Assembly (NCBI RefSeq): GCF_030269925.1
Contig: NC_085135.1
Location: 9,796,753 to 9,860,752, forward strand
Direction of reading: 5' to 3'
DNA from: Bombyx mori
Taxonomy: Eukaryota; Arthropoda; Insecta; Lepidoptera; Bombycidae
Length of the DNA: 64,000 nt
The first letter of the stretch is position 1. Every line of letters starts with the position of its first letter. The notes below the pieces were generated by a model that saw only the letters and a program-made list of their open reading frames with translations, searched no databases and was not told where the DNA came from. The position numbers were made by a program, and so were the translations under genes. Shown here in pieces: positions 33,277 to 45,413 of the stretch.

Positions 33277-34899
33277 ATGGACGCTGTATTCGCGGAATTT
33301 CTCCGGCTTCGCTACCCAAAGCTCACTTCCGAGTTTCTGGCCTTCAAGGCCGACCACACAGCAAGCCCTCTCGTGGACTCCGCCGACCTCGCTGCTCCTG
33401 CGTCGCCTGTACCTGCGTGCAAAGCTTCTGCATCGAGCACCGCAGCCTCCGTCGTGCCTGCCGTTCCCGCGTCGCCTATACTGGCGAGTAAAACTGCTGC
33501 GTCGTCCGCCGTGGCCACCGTTCCAGCTGCGCGATCATCCGCGGCCTCCGTCGCGCCCTCCAAAACACCTGCTCGTAGGTCACCTGCGCCCGCCTCCTCG
33601 TCCTCCGACTCTGACTCGGAGATGGAGGTCAACCTCGCCCCCGCCTCATCGACGGATGGATTTACCCTGGTACAAAAGGGTAAGAAGCGTGCCGCGGAGT
33701 CTCGAGCTCCCGCGGCCGCTAAAATTAGCAAAGCCGCGAACGCGTCGCGCCCCCGCCCCCAGACTCCCGTTGCGCCTCCAGCCCGTGCCAGTCCGTTGCC
33801 GCGTCCGGTGGCACAAAATAAAACCCGGTCCCCTCCTCCGGTAATCCTTCAAGAGAAGGCAGCTTGGGATCGAGTTTCCCTGGCCCTTAAGGCCAAAAAT
33901 ATCAATTTCACGAATGCCCGTAACCTCGCGAACGGCATCCAAATAAAGGTGCATTCATCTGATGACCATAGGGCCCTCACCTCTTACCTCCGTAAGGAGC
34001 GTATAAGCTTCCACACTTATACGCTTCAGGAAGAGCGCGAACTCCGCGTTGTAATACGCGGAATCCCTAAAGAGTTAGATGTAGAGCTCGTAATAGTCGA
34101 CCTGTTAGAACAAGGCCTACCAGTGAATTCGGTGCACCGTATGCACACCGGTCGCGGTAGGGAGCCATATAATATGGTTCTAGTCGCTCTCCAGCCTACC
34201 CCCGAGGGTAAGAAAATCTTTAACACACAGACCGTCTGTAGGCTCTCTGGTATCGCTGTCGAAGCCCCCCATAAAAAAGGCACTCCTAGCCAGTGCCATA
34301 ACTGTCAATTGTACGGGCACTCTTCCCGTAACTGTCACGCGCGCCCTCGATGCGTCAAATGTTTAGGCGATCACGACACGGCCCTATGCACTCGCGATCA
34401 AAAAACCGCGACGGAACCGCCTAGCTGCGTCCTGTGTCGAACACAGGGTCACCCCGCAAATTACCGCGGATGCCCCCGAGCCCCGAAAATAAATCGCCGC
34501 GTCGCCCGCCAAAACCGCCTCCGAGCTTCCGGCCCAGACATCAAAGCCTCGGCACCCTCTGCGTCGCAGGCGTAGCCAGCGTTCGTTCCGGCGGCGGTGC
34601 CCAGTGTCTCGGCCTGGGCGAAACCGCTGCCGTACACGAACACGGCTACAACTCCCTCCTCCGCGATTCGTCCCGCCCCCGCGACTCGTCCCTCTCCCGC
34701 GACTTGCCCTCCGACCGCGTCCGAAAATCTCGCTTTAGCGATCGATTTCTTTCAGTCGATCAAGTTTGAGCGCGTTAACGCTTTGGGCGACACCATTCGC
34801 GCTGCCTCCACTGCACAACACTTTATCGCCGTTGTGCAGGAATACGCCGACGTATACGCGTCATTAAATACGTACGTCCTCCCCTCACTCCGCCGGTAA
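33277..34899 (+). pseudogene. ORF1 of jockey C3, one stop codon
   Basis: This starts at the ATG at 33277 (MDAVFAEFLRLRYPK). The three zinc knuckles are intact. TAG at 34573-34575 interrupts the frame (a lysine codon in C2) and the same frame continues to the TAA at 34897-34899. The 333 bases of 5' UTR upstream are open in the same frame, so a 592-codon accidental frame runs from element F into ORF1 (32797-34575). Confidence 0.9.
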
Positions 34900-34902
34900 T
34901 CA

Positions 34903-37789
34903 ATGGCGTATATAAGTAGAATAAAGCCCCTATCCATGACGATAGGATTTTTTAACGCTTACGGTCTCGCAAATCAACGTGATCAGGTTTCTGACTTTTT
35001 GCGTGACCATCAAATTGATATCTTTTTAGTGCAGGAGACCCTATTTAAGCCCGCGCGCCGTGATCCTAAAATCGCGAACTATAACATGGTCAGGAACGAC
35101 AGGCTCTCTGCCCGTGGTGGTGGTACCGTCATTTACTATAGAAGAGCCCTGCATTGCGTCCCGCTCGATCCTCCCGCGCTCGCTAATATCGAAGCATCAG
35201 TGTGCCGAATCTCACTGACGGGACACGCGCCGATCGTTATCGCGTCCGTTTATCTTCCACCGGATAAGATCGTTCTAAGCAGTGATATCGAGGCGCTGCT
35301 CGGTATGGGGAGCTCTGTCATTCTGGCGGGCGACCTAAATTGTAAACACATCAGGTGGAACTCACACACCACAACCCCGAATGGCAGGCGGCTTGACGCG
35401 TTAGTCGATGATCTCGCCTTCGATATCGTCGCTCCGTTAACCCCGACTCACTACCCGCTAAATATCGCGCATCGCCCGGATATACTCGACATAGCGTTAT
35501 TAAAAAACGTTACTCTGCGCTTATACTCGATCGAAGTAGTTTCAGAGTTAGATTCAGACCACCGTCCCGTCGTTATGAAGCTCGGTCGCGCTCTCGATTC
35601 CATTCCCGTCACGAGGACTGTGGTGGATTGGCACACGCTGGGCATCAGCCTGGCTGAATCTGATCCACCATCGCTCCCGTTTAACCCGGACTCTACCCCG
35701 TCTCCTCAGGATACCGCTGAAGCCATAGACATCTTAACGTCACACATCACCTCGACATTAGATAGGTCATCGAAACAAGTTGTAGCGGAGGACTTCCTTC
35801 ACCGCTTCAAATTGTCCGACGATATTAGGGAACTCCTTAGAGCTAAGAACGCCTCGATACGCGCCTACGACAGGTATCCTACCGCGGAAAATCGTATTCG
35901 AATGCGTGCCCTACAACGCGACGTAAAGTCTCGCATTGCCGAAGTCCGAGATGCCAGATGGTCTGATTTCTTAGAAGGACTCGCGCCCTCCCAAAGGTCT
36001 TACTACCGCTTAGCTCGTACTCTCAAATCGGATACGGTAGTAACTATGCCCCCCCTCGTAGGCCCCTCAGGCCGACTCGCGGCGTTCGATGATGACGAAA
36101 AAGCAGAGAGAGCTGCTGGCCGATACATTGCAAACCCAGTGCACGCCCAGCACTCAATCCGTGGACCCTGTTCATGTAGAATTAGTAGACAGTGAGGTAG
36201 AACGCAGAGCCTCCTTGCCACCCTCGGATGCGTTACCACCCGTCACCCCGATAGAAGTTAAAGACTTGATCAAAGACCTACGTCCTCGCAAGGCTCCCGG
36301 TTCCGACGGTATATCTAACCGCGTTATTAAACTTCTACCCGTCCAACTCATCGTGATTTTGGCATCTATTTTCAATGCCGCTATGGCGAACTGTATCTTT
36401 CCCGTGGTGTGGAAAGAAGCGGACGTTATCGGCATACATAAACCCGGTAAACCAAAAAATCATCCGACGAGGTACCGCCCGATTAGCCTCCTCATGTCTC
36501 TAGGCAAACTGTATGAGCGTCTGCTCTACAAACGCCTCAGAGACTTCGTCTCATCCAAGGGCATTCTCATCGATGAACAATTCGGATTCCGTACAAATCA
36601 CTCATGCGTTCAACAGGTGCACCGCCTCACGGAGCACATTCTTGTGGGGCTTAATCGACCAAAACCGTTATACACGGGAGCTCTCTTCTTCGACGTCGCA
36701 AAAGCGTTCGACAAAGTCTGGCACAATGGTTTGATTTTCAAACTATTCAATATGGGCGTGCCGGATAGTCTCGTGCTCATCATACGGGACTTCTTGTCGA
36801 ACCGCTCTTTTCGATATCGAGTAGAGGTAACCCGCTCCTCCCCACGACCTCTCACAGCTGGAGTCCCGCAAGGCTCTGTCCTCTCACCCCTCCTATTTAG
36901 CTTATTCGTCAACGATATTCCCCGGTCGCCGCCGACCCATTTAGCTTTATTCGCCGACGACACGACTGTTTACTATTCTAGTAGAAATAAGTCCCTAATC
37001 GCGAAGAAGCTTCAGAGCGCAGCCCTAGCCCTAGGACAGTGGTTCCGAAAATGGCGCATAGACATCAACCCAGCGAAAAGTACTGCGGTGCTATTTCAGA
37101 GGGGAAGCTCCACACGGATTTCCTCCCGGATTAGGAGGAGGAATCTCACACCCCCGATTACTCTCTTTAGACAACCCATACCCTGGGCCAGGAAGGTCAA
37201 GTACCTGGGCGTTACCCTGGATGCATCGATGACATTCCGCCCGCATATAAAATCAGTCCGTGACCGTGCCGCGTTTATTCTCGGTAGACTCTACCCCATG
37301 ATCTGTAAGCGGAGTAAAATGTCCCTTCGGAACAAGGTGACACTTTACAAAACTTGCATAAGGCCCGTCATGACTTACGCGAGTGTGGTGTTCGCTCACG
37401 CGGCCCGCACACACATAGACACCCTCCAATCCCTACAATCCCGCTTTTGCAGGTTAGCTGTCGGGGCTCCGTGGTTCGTGAGGAACGTTGACCTACACGA
37501 CGACCTGGGCCTCGAATTAATTCGGAAATACATGAAGTCAGCGTCGGAACGATACTTCGATAAGGCTATGCGTCATGATAATCGCCTTATCGTTGCCGCC
37601 GCTAACTACTCCCCGAATCCTGATCATGCAGGAGCCAGTCACCGTCGACGCCCTAGACACGTCCTTACGGATCCATCAGATCCAATAACCTTTGCATTAG
37701 ATGCCTTCAGCTCTAATACTAAGGGCAGGCTTAGGGACCCCGGTAACCGTACTCGTCGAACTCGACAAAGAGGTCGTCGTGCAACCTAA
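34903..37789 (+). pseudogene. ORF2 of jockey C3, one frameshift
   Basis: The ATG follows the ORF1 stop by three bases (TAATCAATG). Endonuclease and RT motifs are as in C2, including FADDTTVYY. A 4-base duplication (GAGA) near 36107 shifts the frame between endonuclease and RT. The carboxy end is complete (GNRTRRTRQRGRRAT), which shows that C2 has lost its own normal end. Confidence 0.9.
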
Positions 37790-38039
37790 CCCATGCATCA
37801 GCCCGCTGAGTTTCTCGCCGGATCTTCTCAGCGGGTCGCGATTCCGATCCGGTAGTAGATTCATTCGCGAAACAATTGCTCTTGAGTTGTTAGGTCTCCT
37901 TCGGAGGCGCTCGGGCAATTGTTAGCAAATCCCACCCCTCTTGGCTGAGCCTTTGCTCGCCCACCTGTCCTGGTGAAACTGGAAAGGCCTTCGGGCCACC
38001 AATAAACTTTCAATCATAAAAAAAAAAAAAAAAAAAAAA

Positions 38040-39048
38040 GCGACCGGGCAAACAATAGGCGAGCGAGGCGGCCGAGAGAACAATAGACGCCCACCGCGCC
38101 TCGGATTCATAATAGCACTAGACGAGCGCGCGTGGGCGACCATAAATAAGGGGCCTACCTCGCTGCAAATTCAAAATGCCCGGGACACCAGTGCGCCAGG
38201 ATACCAAAACTGCTTGTGCTGTGCGGTCTTGTCGAATCCTTTCGCGAGTGTGTTTAATCCAGAAGTGTAGTGTCGGTGTGGTGACGCTCCGAGCAAACGA
38301 AATTCGGGGCCCGGGAACAGGTGAGTTGATTGACACTTTCATTTTTTAACATTTGTTAATTGCGGGTAGATGTTGATCAGCCTGGATAGCTGCGTACTCA
38401 ATTTATTCTAAGAATAAAACAGAGTTACGTTAGCGCCATCGAGACTGGCCATCTGTGTCTGTTCCCAGTCCTCCCCTACCCTTTGGGGTTAGGAGGGGTT
38501 GCAAACCAAACCCGAGTTGACGAATTAGTTAACTGAGTCGTCAGAACGACAGGCGTGCTAGCGAGTCGCGTTGTGTTTTTTTTTAGTTTTTGCTCATTTT
38601 TATTCTTTATTGATATTTTAGATTAATTAGTCATTGTAGTTATTGTAGTCTTGTATATATTGTAGTTCAGTAGCCTAATCCATTAATCATAATTATAATA
38701 ACAAATTAATTTTAATTCTACATTTACTATTTTTCCAGCTACCCTCAATTATAACATATCAAATCTTTTTCAATTCTTTTTCCGAAACATTCCTAAATTT
38801 ATTGTATATTAATTCCAAATTAAATTAGATCGACCCATAGATCCCGAGGGGTATCGTTCCGCTTACCATGGAAATAAATTGATTTTCTATCATTCTGAAG
38901 TTTACTCTATTCGATTTATATATATTTTTTTACTTTTTCGTTTAAAACTTTACAAACCAAATAGAATACACACTTAGTTACAACTACCATCCTCCTAAAT
39001 TTTTCTAAACCTTATACTAATTGCAATAGAATAAATTATAGTTCAAAA
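38040..39048. other. Unassigned sequence, GC-rich then AT-rich
   Basis: The first 300 bases are GC-rich and include CGACCGGGCAAACAATAGGC, of a style similar to retroelement 5' regions. CAG|GTGAGT at about 38320 is a strong splice-donor form. An ATG at 38176 opens only 57 codons with no recognised motif. CCTCCCCTACCC and GGGGTTAGGAGGGG form a short hairpin near 38468-38500. The rest is AT-rich without coding signal. It could be the 5' UTR of element G, or old host DNA. Confidence 0.35.
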
Positions 39049-39167
39049 TGTATTGGAGTGTTGTAGGTGAAATAAAAGAGAACTGTTCAAGTCGACAATT
39101 CGTGTAATACTGTTATAATTTAGTGTGTGCAGTTACAAATATAAGGTTAGGCGAGCTGCACACTACA
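39049..39167 (-). repeat. 3' LTR of element I
   Basis: 119 bp, identical by eye to 40544-40662. On the minus strand it is preceded by an A6-7/G6 purine tract (39168-39182). Confidence 0.9.
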
Positions 39168-39413
39168 CCTCCCCCCTTTTTTAAAAAAAATATGATATTA
39201 TTACATAACTACTTTTTTTTTTTTTTTACTTAAACTAAATTACACAAAATATTAAACTTCTTTGTCATTAATACTTGTCACATCTTTAATAACAAGTAAC
39301 TTGGGAAAATCTTTCAAATGGCTCATTTCCTTTATAAAATTGTTTACAAATCGTTCATAGCGCTTGCTTTTAATTATTACGAGCACGTTTATTTTGATTT
39401 GCTTGCAAAAACG

Positions 39414-39794
39414 TTATAATTCTCTCATTAACACACTTACGGTAGACAACGATTGAGAAATTATAAAAATTGCTGATTTTTCAGGCACGAATTTGCAATT
39501 ACCATTATCACTAGTAAAAAGCTTGATTTTTTCTATCTCTTTTAATGTATTTTTATTACAAAATAGCATCAATTCAACGCCGTCAATTGGTCGTTTGAGG
39601 ATTTCCACTACTTTAGGTTGATCAGGCCTTGGAGTAGAGGATACCTCCGTAGTCATGTTGTTATTGTCACAGTCAATACATAACCTACGAGCTTGTACTC
39701 TTGTCATGAACGATACTACATGCTGTTGCATTTCCTTTAAGCTGTTGGATGTAAAAGGTATCCGGCTCAATGCATCTGCAGCTGCGTTGTGCAA
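39414..39794 (-). pseudogene. pol: Pol remnant of element I
   Basis: A 126-codon open reading starts at NAAADALSRIPF, the motif that closes RNase H in Ty3/gypsy pol. The following residues show no clear integrase motif. Everything before RNase H and most of integrase is missing. The upstream stretch (39795-40528) is AT-rich and without visible coding sequence. Confidence 0.6.
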
Positions 39795-40528
39795 AATTCA
39801 CATGATTATTTATAATATTTAAATAAATATACCCCATAGACTCTAAATTAGAACTAATTTCTTCTATAATTATCTTATCATGTTGTACTAAATTCAATAA
39901 ATTCTACTAAACTAGCTGCACTATCGATTAATAAATTAAGATCGATATTACTATTTTTAAGTTGACACTTAATTACACAAAAATTACTATAACTAAAAAT
40001 CGAATGAGTGCACTGTTTAGGTACGAAAAAACTCTTTTTACTACATATTCTCTTAAATATTTTAAATTAGCATGAAAATCTCGCAATTATCGTGACATCA
40101 TTTCCGTAAACTAAACATAAAGAAATTCCGCATGAACTTAATAATAACATATAATACAGAACATTAAAATAACGTAAAAAAAATTATTACAATATCAGAG
40201 CAAAAACTTACATTGCAGTAAGCACGTATTTACTGTCAACGTATAAGTAGGTCATGACGTCTTACGTAGCATGGGTGAATGAACTCCTCAGCATTGGATT
40301 CGAGCTACTCCTAGCTGCTTCATCTCGGACCCGTACAATTTATCTCCCGGCGCCCTGCACATCCTCTCATCATAAGGCTTGAGCATTCTCCCGGCTCCCG
40401 GCAGCAACACCCTTTTCTGTCTTCTTCTATTGTTCTCATCGCTTCATCCAAATCAATCTTCTGTGAGGTTTTTTTTCTTCTTTCGAGCTACTCTCGTAAT
40501 TTATGTATGTTGCAAAATTTTAACTGCT

Positions 40529-40543
40529 GGCTAAGGGTCGCCA
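40529..40543 (-). other. Primer binding site of element I (tRNA-Arg type?)
   Basis: On the minus strand TGGCGACCCTTAGCC directly follows the 5' LTR. The complement ends GGTCGCCA, compatible with a tRNA-Arg 3' end. Confidence 0.65.
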
Positions 40544-40662
40544 TGTATTGGAGTGTTGTAGGTGAAATAAAAGAGAACTGTTCAAGTCGACAATTCGTGT
40601 AATACTGTTATAATTTAGTGTGTGCAGTTACAAATATAAGGTTAGGCGAGCTGCACACTACA
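40544..40662 (-). repeat. 5' LTR of element I
   Basis: The 119-bp partner of 39049-39167 with no visible difference. Confidence 0.9.
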
Positions 40663-41100
40663 AAAATATTACCTTCATAATTAAATTTCTATAACATTTT
40701 TAATTTTCATTACGTGCCCACGACCGCGCCAGAACTTAGCAATATTGTATTGCTATCAAGTCGTCAGTTTTGAACTGCGACCATCTGGCGGCGGACTCAG
40801 GTGGACGCTCTGTCCATCATAAGTGGGCACTTAGTACTAACTTTTAATTCTTATTTTTATTTTTAATTTTTAACTTTACTTTATTTTGTTATTATTACTA
40901 ACCTTACATTTCTATTATAGTAATTTTAATTTTATTTGGTTTAATAATTTCTTATTTTCTTTATTATTATCTTTACAACGAAAACTACATATCTTAGGCT
41001 TATGGAGGTATTAAATTGTGACTATTGGTCATAATTTAATAACCACATCTAATAATAGTTTATTTACACTAATTTACATTCTCTTCTTTTACCTTTACTT
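40663..41100. other. Unassigned AT-rich sequence
   Basis: No coding signal is present. An 8-base inverted pair, GTGCCCAC (about 40714) and GTGGGCAC (about 40832), brackets a GC-richer core. The remainder is low-complexity TTATT/TTTAA sequence. Confidence 0.4.
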
Positions 41101-41230
41101 TTAAATTAGTTTATCGGTATGGTGAGCGGGATTGCTCTTGCTCTCTCCGGTCTATAGGGTTCATCGACCCTCACTACCAGCAGCGTTCGCTGGTGCCTGT
41201 CACCTGCTTCAGTGGACTGTCGTCTAAACC

Positions 41231-43424
41231 ATGTCAGGGGGGAGCCCCCCCATAATCAGCACCCCAGGCCCCTCCCATAAGGGACGCCAAATAGGAACGC
41301 TATTTGCTCAAGCCCAGATTCGCCCAGGATCGGACAACCAGCCCGGGCCTCCTGGAGCGGCCCAGGGACCACCGAGAATCGGTCCGGGGGAAAGTTACTT
41401 TCCCTTACCGACCGATAGCTCGGGGGCTCCTCGGCCGCGAAAGAAGGCCAGGTCTGAGTCTGACCGGGGCTCTTCTGAGGAAAAGGACAAGAGACCGAGG
41501 ATAGGTCCCTCTTCTAGATCTGAGGGTGATGATAGCGAGGCTACTTCCGCGACTACTTCCTCTACTGCCTCCTCATCTGCTTCGTCCTCTCCCTCCTCTT
41601 CTCGTTCAGTGTCCCCCTCAGAAGGATCCCTTCCCTCACCTAAGAAACCCATCCCCAAGCCTAAGGCATTCCCTAAGACGGTAGATGCTCCTAGGTTGAG
41701 AACCCCTCCGCGTTCTCCCTCTCCAGCACTCTCTCCTATTATGGCGGATAGTACTCGAGGTGCCCCCGCCTCAAGCTGCACGGCGGGCAACCTAGATTCA
41801 ACTACGTATGTGGACCTCGAGGCTACCCGACCCCCCCCTCCCTCAGTCCGAAAACTTCCTGACCCAATTCCGTCCACATCTTATGCGGCTATAGCCGCCT
41901 CCAAGCCAACTACTCCCAAGCCCCCAACCCAGGTCTATCGAAATGTTCCTCCCCCGAGGCCGAAGGGTCGCGCCCAGGAGGAACTGCGCCGACACCCGCC
42001 AATAATGGTGGAGGCCCTTTCTAATTGGCCCCGCCACATGGCTGCCATTAGGGAGCGCCTGGGCCGCGCCCCCTCGGCGCGACCCTTCGGCACCGGTTTT
42101 AGGTTCCTGCCGTCGTCGGCTGAGGAATACAGGGCGGTCCAGGCCTACCTGTCGGAGGCCTCTGCCAGGGATAGTACCATTAAATGGTACTGTTATGGCC
42201 TGGTGGAGGAGATGCCCTCTAAGGTAGCTGTCCGGGGCCTCCCTGCCGACACCGACACGGCAGACGTTACCAACGCGCTGAAGGAGCTGGGGTTCCCGGC
42301 TCGATACGCTAGGTGCATTCGGTCCAAGAGAGGGCGACCGGGCAACGTGTTCCACGTTGCCCTGGATCACCTCTCAAAGGATGAACTCGCCCGCTTGTAC
42401 TCAGTCAACGAACTGATGTACTTGCCGGGGGTGACGGTTGAGGGATGGCGACCAACCCGAGGGCCTGCGCAGTGTCACCGCTGCCAGGCCTACGGGCACG
42501 CCTCCCACAATTGTCACCGTGCGGTCCGCTGCGTGAGATGTGCTGCGGAGCACACTGTAGCGGACTGCCCGAGGCCGAGGGACGCCCCATTCTCCTGCGC
42601 CAATTGCGGGAAGGACCACGCCGCCGTTGATAGGCGGTGCCCGGTCTACCGCAAGAAGGCCAGGATGATGGGAGTAACCGTCCCTCCTCCGGTGCCACCG
42701 GTGTGTCGACCCGGGAATGCAGCTCCTTCCGCTGTAGCACCCACCTCAAAGGGGAAGGGGAAAGGGAAATCTTCCCAGCCCCAACCCCCTCCCACGTCCT
42801 CATTCATCCCCCCCTGCCGTCACAGTGGAGGCCGAACCATCGGCGGCAACGCTGATGGCTGAAGCCAACACTCCGCGGCGGGGTAAACCTACTCCGACCC
42901 CACGTAGCTTCGCTATAACAAGACCGACCCCAAAACAAGACCGCGCTCCGTCCCGTGCCGGTGCCCCAACCCCACAAGTAGCTCTAAATAAAAAAACCCT
43001 AAAGAATAGGAAAAAAAAGAGCAAAAGAAAAATGATGAAGAAAGCGCGAAGGGAAGCATTAGAGAACGCTGCTCCCTCGTCGGTTCCTGCAGTACCTGCC
43101 CTAGACATGGAGGTTGACCTTAACCCCACTACCGACCACATAATTGACGAACAGTCAATCCAGCAACCTGGACCATCTTCATTGCCCCAGGCCCAACCGG
43201 CCACTTCAGGCATACAGCCCCCATTACCACCCCGCCCGCAGAGAGAGCGGCGCAGCGGCCGACAGGACACGCAGCCTGCCGGCTTCGCTGCCTGGCTCCT
43301 CTCCCTGTGGGAGAAACTGGCCGAGGTGATCTCCGGAGTGATCCGAGAGATTGCCTCGGGAGCCAGTCCCTTCGGGGCCTTGCTCGCGGGGTTCTACCGG
43401 ATGATTGCGCAGCTCAATGGCTAG
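41231..43424 (+). pseudogene. ORF1 of element G, one frameshift
   Basis: The ATG at 41231 has a good context (AAACCATGT). The amino part is rich in Pro, Ser and Lys with a long serine run near residues 105-135. An RRM-like middle (about 240-400) is followed by three knuckles: CHRCQAYGHASHNC, CVRCAAEHTVADC and CANCGKDHAAVDRRC. The frame breaks near 42810. The rest (to TAG at 43422-43424) is in the next frame, with a Lys/Arg-rich stretch and a hydrophobic tail (WLLSLWEKLAEVISGVIREI). The second part has no ATG of its own, so I read it as the end of ORF1. Confidence 0.85.
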
Positions 43425-45413
43425 CCAGGAGCTGCGCATCATCTACTGGAACCCCGACGGGATAGGGTCCCGGAGGTCGGAGCTAATCCGACTCGCCCAG
43501 GAGTATGACCCGCAGGTTATCCTCCTGGGCGAGACCAAGCTCAAACCTCGACAAGATTTTAGGATGCCCAACTACTTCGTGTACCGACCGGACGAACTGA
43601 CCTCCAACGGGCGCCCGTTCAGGGGCACTGCGGCGCTCGTCAGGAGGGACGTGGTGCACGAGGAGCTTGAGCTACTGACCTTCGCCTCTACCAGAACGGT
43701 CGGGGTGAGGGTCCACGTACCGGGGGCCGAATTGCGGATTTATGCCGCGTATCGACCCCCGGGTCCTGATTTTGTCGAGGACGATATTAGACGGGCCTTG
43801 AACCATGATCGCCATCCGGCCTTGGTGGTCGGGGACCTCAATGCGAAACACGTCGCTTGGGGCTCCCGAATCATCACGAGGCCCGGAAGGCGATTGTACG
43901 AGGATGCCGAAAGGGGGGACTACTGCGTGGTCAGCCCCAACGAACCCACCCACGTTCCAACGTTGGCCCGGTACCAACTGGACGTATTGGACGTGTGTGT
44001 TCACAAGGGGCTACGGTGCCCTCTAGCGATAGAGGCACTGTACGACCTGAGTACCCCTCACCTACCGATCTTGGTCACGGTGGGTTTGGGGCTCACTCGG
44101 GTCGCGATATCCCCTCTCAGGCCTAGGGTCGACTGGCAGTCCTTTACGGGACTGCTGGCCGACCAATCCTTGTTTCAAGACCCGTCTACCCCTGATGAGG
44201 TCGACACGGCGGCTTCCCGTCTCGTCGACACCATCAGGGGAGCCCTTGACCAAGTGACGACTCTGGTACCCAGCGGTGGGCCCAGAGCGGAACTCCCGGT
44301 GCACCTCAAGACGTTAATTCGTCGGAAGAGGGCACGGAGGAGGCTCTGGGCGACATCTAGGTGTCCCAGGATTAAGCGCGAGCTAAACCGACTTGAGGAC
44401 GAGCTGGCGACTAAGATGCGGACTTACCGGGGTGACTCCTGGGAGGGGGGACTGTTGGACGCGTCCGACGACCGTACGATGGCCCCCGTTCACCGCATCT
44501 GTCGCCGGCTCACCAACAAGCCTTCCCCCACTTGCCCCTTGGAGGACGAGGGGGGTAGACGGTGTTTTACACCGTTGGCTCGTGCCGAAGTCCTGGCCAA
44601 CTCGCTGGAGCAGCAGTTCACTCCGAATGTCTCTGCACCCTCGATGGTTGCATTCCATCGCGAGGTGTCAGAGGGTGTAATCCAATTCCTCAAACCGGAA
44701 TCGCCGGGAGTCGAGCTGGGAGATGACGACTTAGTCACTCCCAGCGAGTTGCGCCTCCTCATCAAGCTGATGAAGAGGCGCAAAGCCCCCGGCGAGGATG
44801 GTATTCCTCCCCTCGCCTTGCAAAACCTCCCTCCCTCAATCGTGTCAGCAATGACACGATTGTTTAATTCCATTCTCCGGGTAGGACACTTCCCTGGAAC
44901 TTGGAAACTGGGCAAGATCATTGTCTTGCCCAAACCCGGCAAGGACAGGAGAAACCCCTCCAGTTACCGACCGATTACCTTGCTCTCGCACGTGGGCAAG
45001 TTGTTCGAGTCGTATCTGTCGTATCTCGCTCGGGTCGTATCTGGAGGGCAGAACCTTCTTTGTCGCGGTCGAGGGCGCACGGTCTTCCGTGCGTCCCATT
45101 ACGGCCGGGGTTCCCCAGGGTAGTGTCCTATCACCTATCCTATACGCCCTCTACACTAACGACATCCCCACCCTGGAGGGTCACCTTCGGGCGTGGGAGG
45201 AGGACGTGAAGTTGGCCTTGTTCGCTGACGACTCGGCCTACTTCTCGTCCTCTCCGTTCCCCTCCGCAGTCATTATGAGGATGCAGAGGCTTTTGGATTT
45301 ACTGTCCCAGTGGCTGGACCGTTGGAGAGTCGCGGTCAATGTGCAAAAGACCGCGGCCTTACTCTGCGGTCCGGTCCGTATCAGAGTCGTCCCAAAGAAA
45401 CTCAGCCTCCTTG
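43417..45413 (+). pseudogene. ORF2 of element G, first part, with RT deletion
   Basis: The ATG at 43417 (MASQELRIIYWNPDG) overlaps the ORF1 stop by eight bases. The endonuclease shows LLGETKLKPR, GDLNAKHVAWGS and a TPHLPILV motif. The RT begins with RRKAPGEDGIPPLAL and SYRPITLLSHVGKLFES, then jumps near 45010 to YLEGRTFF, GVPQGSVLSPIL and LFADDSAYF. The segment carrying DEQFGFR and the catalytic DxxKAFD region is missing, roughly 120-130 codons compared with C2. The repeated word GTCGTATCT lies at the join. Copia D2 splits the frame at 45413. Confidence 0.85.

Larger units (their letters stand above)
32944..38039 (+). mobile_element. Jockey copy C3, full length
   Basis: It runs from CATTCCGATAGAGG to an A tract at 38020-38039 and shares all features with C2 and C4. 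The 5' UTR has one unit of the 85-bp repeat, where C2 and C4 have two. No target duplication is seen: the left flank is F sequence (CCTCCACCAT), the right flank is unrelated (GCGACCGGGC). Its insertion or a later rearrangement therefore removed the rest of F. Confidence 0.9.
39049..40662 (-). mobile_element. Element I: deleted Ty3/gypsy LTR element
   Basis: Two 119-bp LTRs, identical by eye, enclose 1,376 bp. On the minus strand they begin TGTAGTGTGC and end CCAATACA. AAAA flanks both sides (39045-39048, 40663-40666). A primer site (40529-40543) and a polypurine tract (39168-39182) adjoin the LTRs correctly. The interior is far too short for gag-pol, so this is a deletion derivative that could move only with help from a full element. 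LTR identity implies recent movement. Confidence 0.85.

Noticed and set aside
38118..38342. Short frames on both strands at 38.1-38.3 kb
   Set aside because: 57-74 codons, no motif, and they cross a strong splice-donor form.
42825..43424. Separate 199-codon gene between ORF1 and ORF2 of element G
   Set aside because: It begins at GTG, not ATG, and continues the ORF1 protein directly after a frameshift, so it is the end of ORF1.
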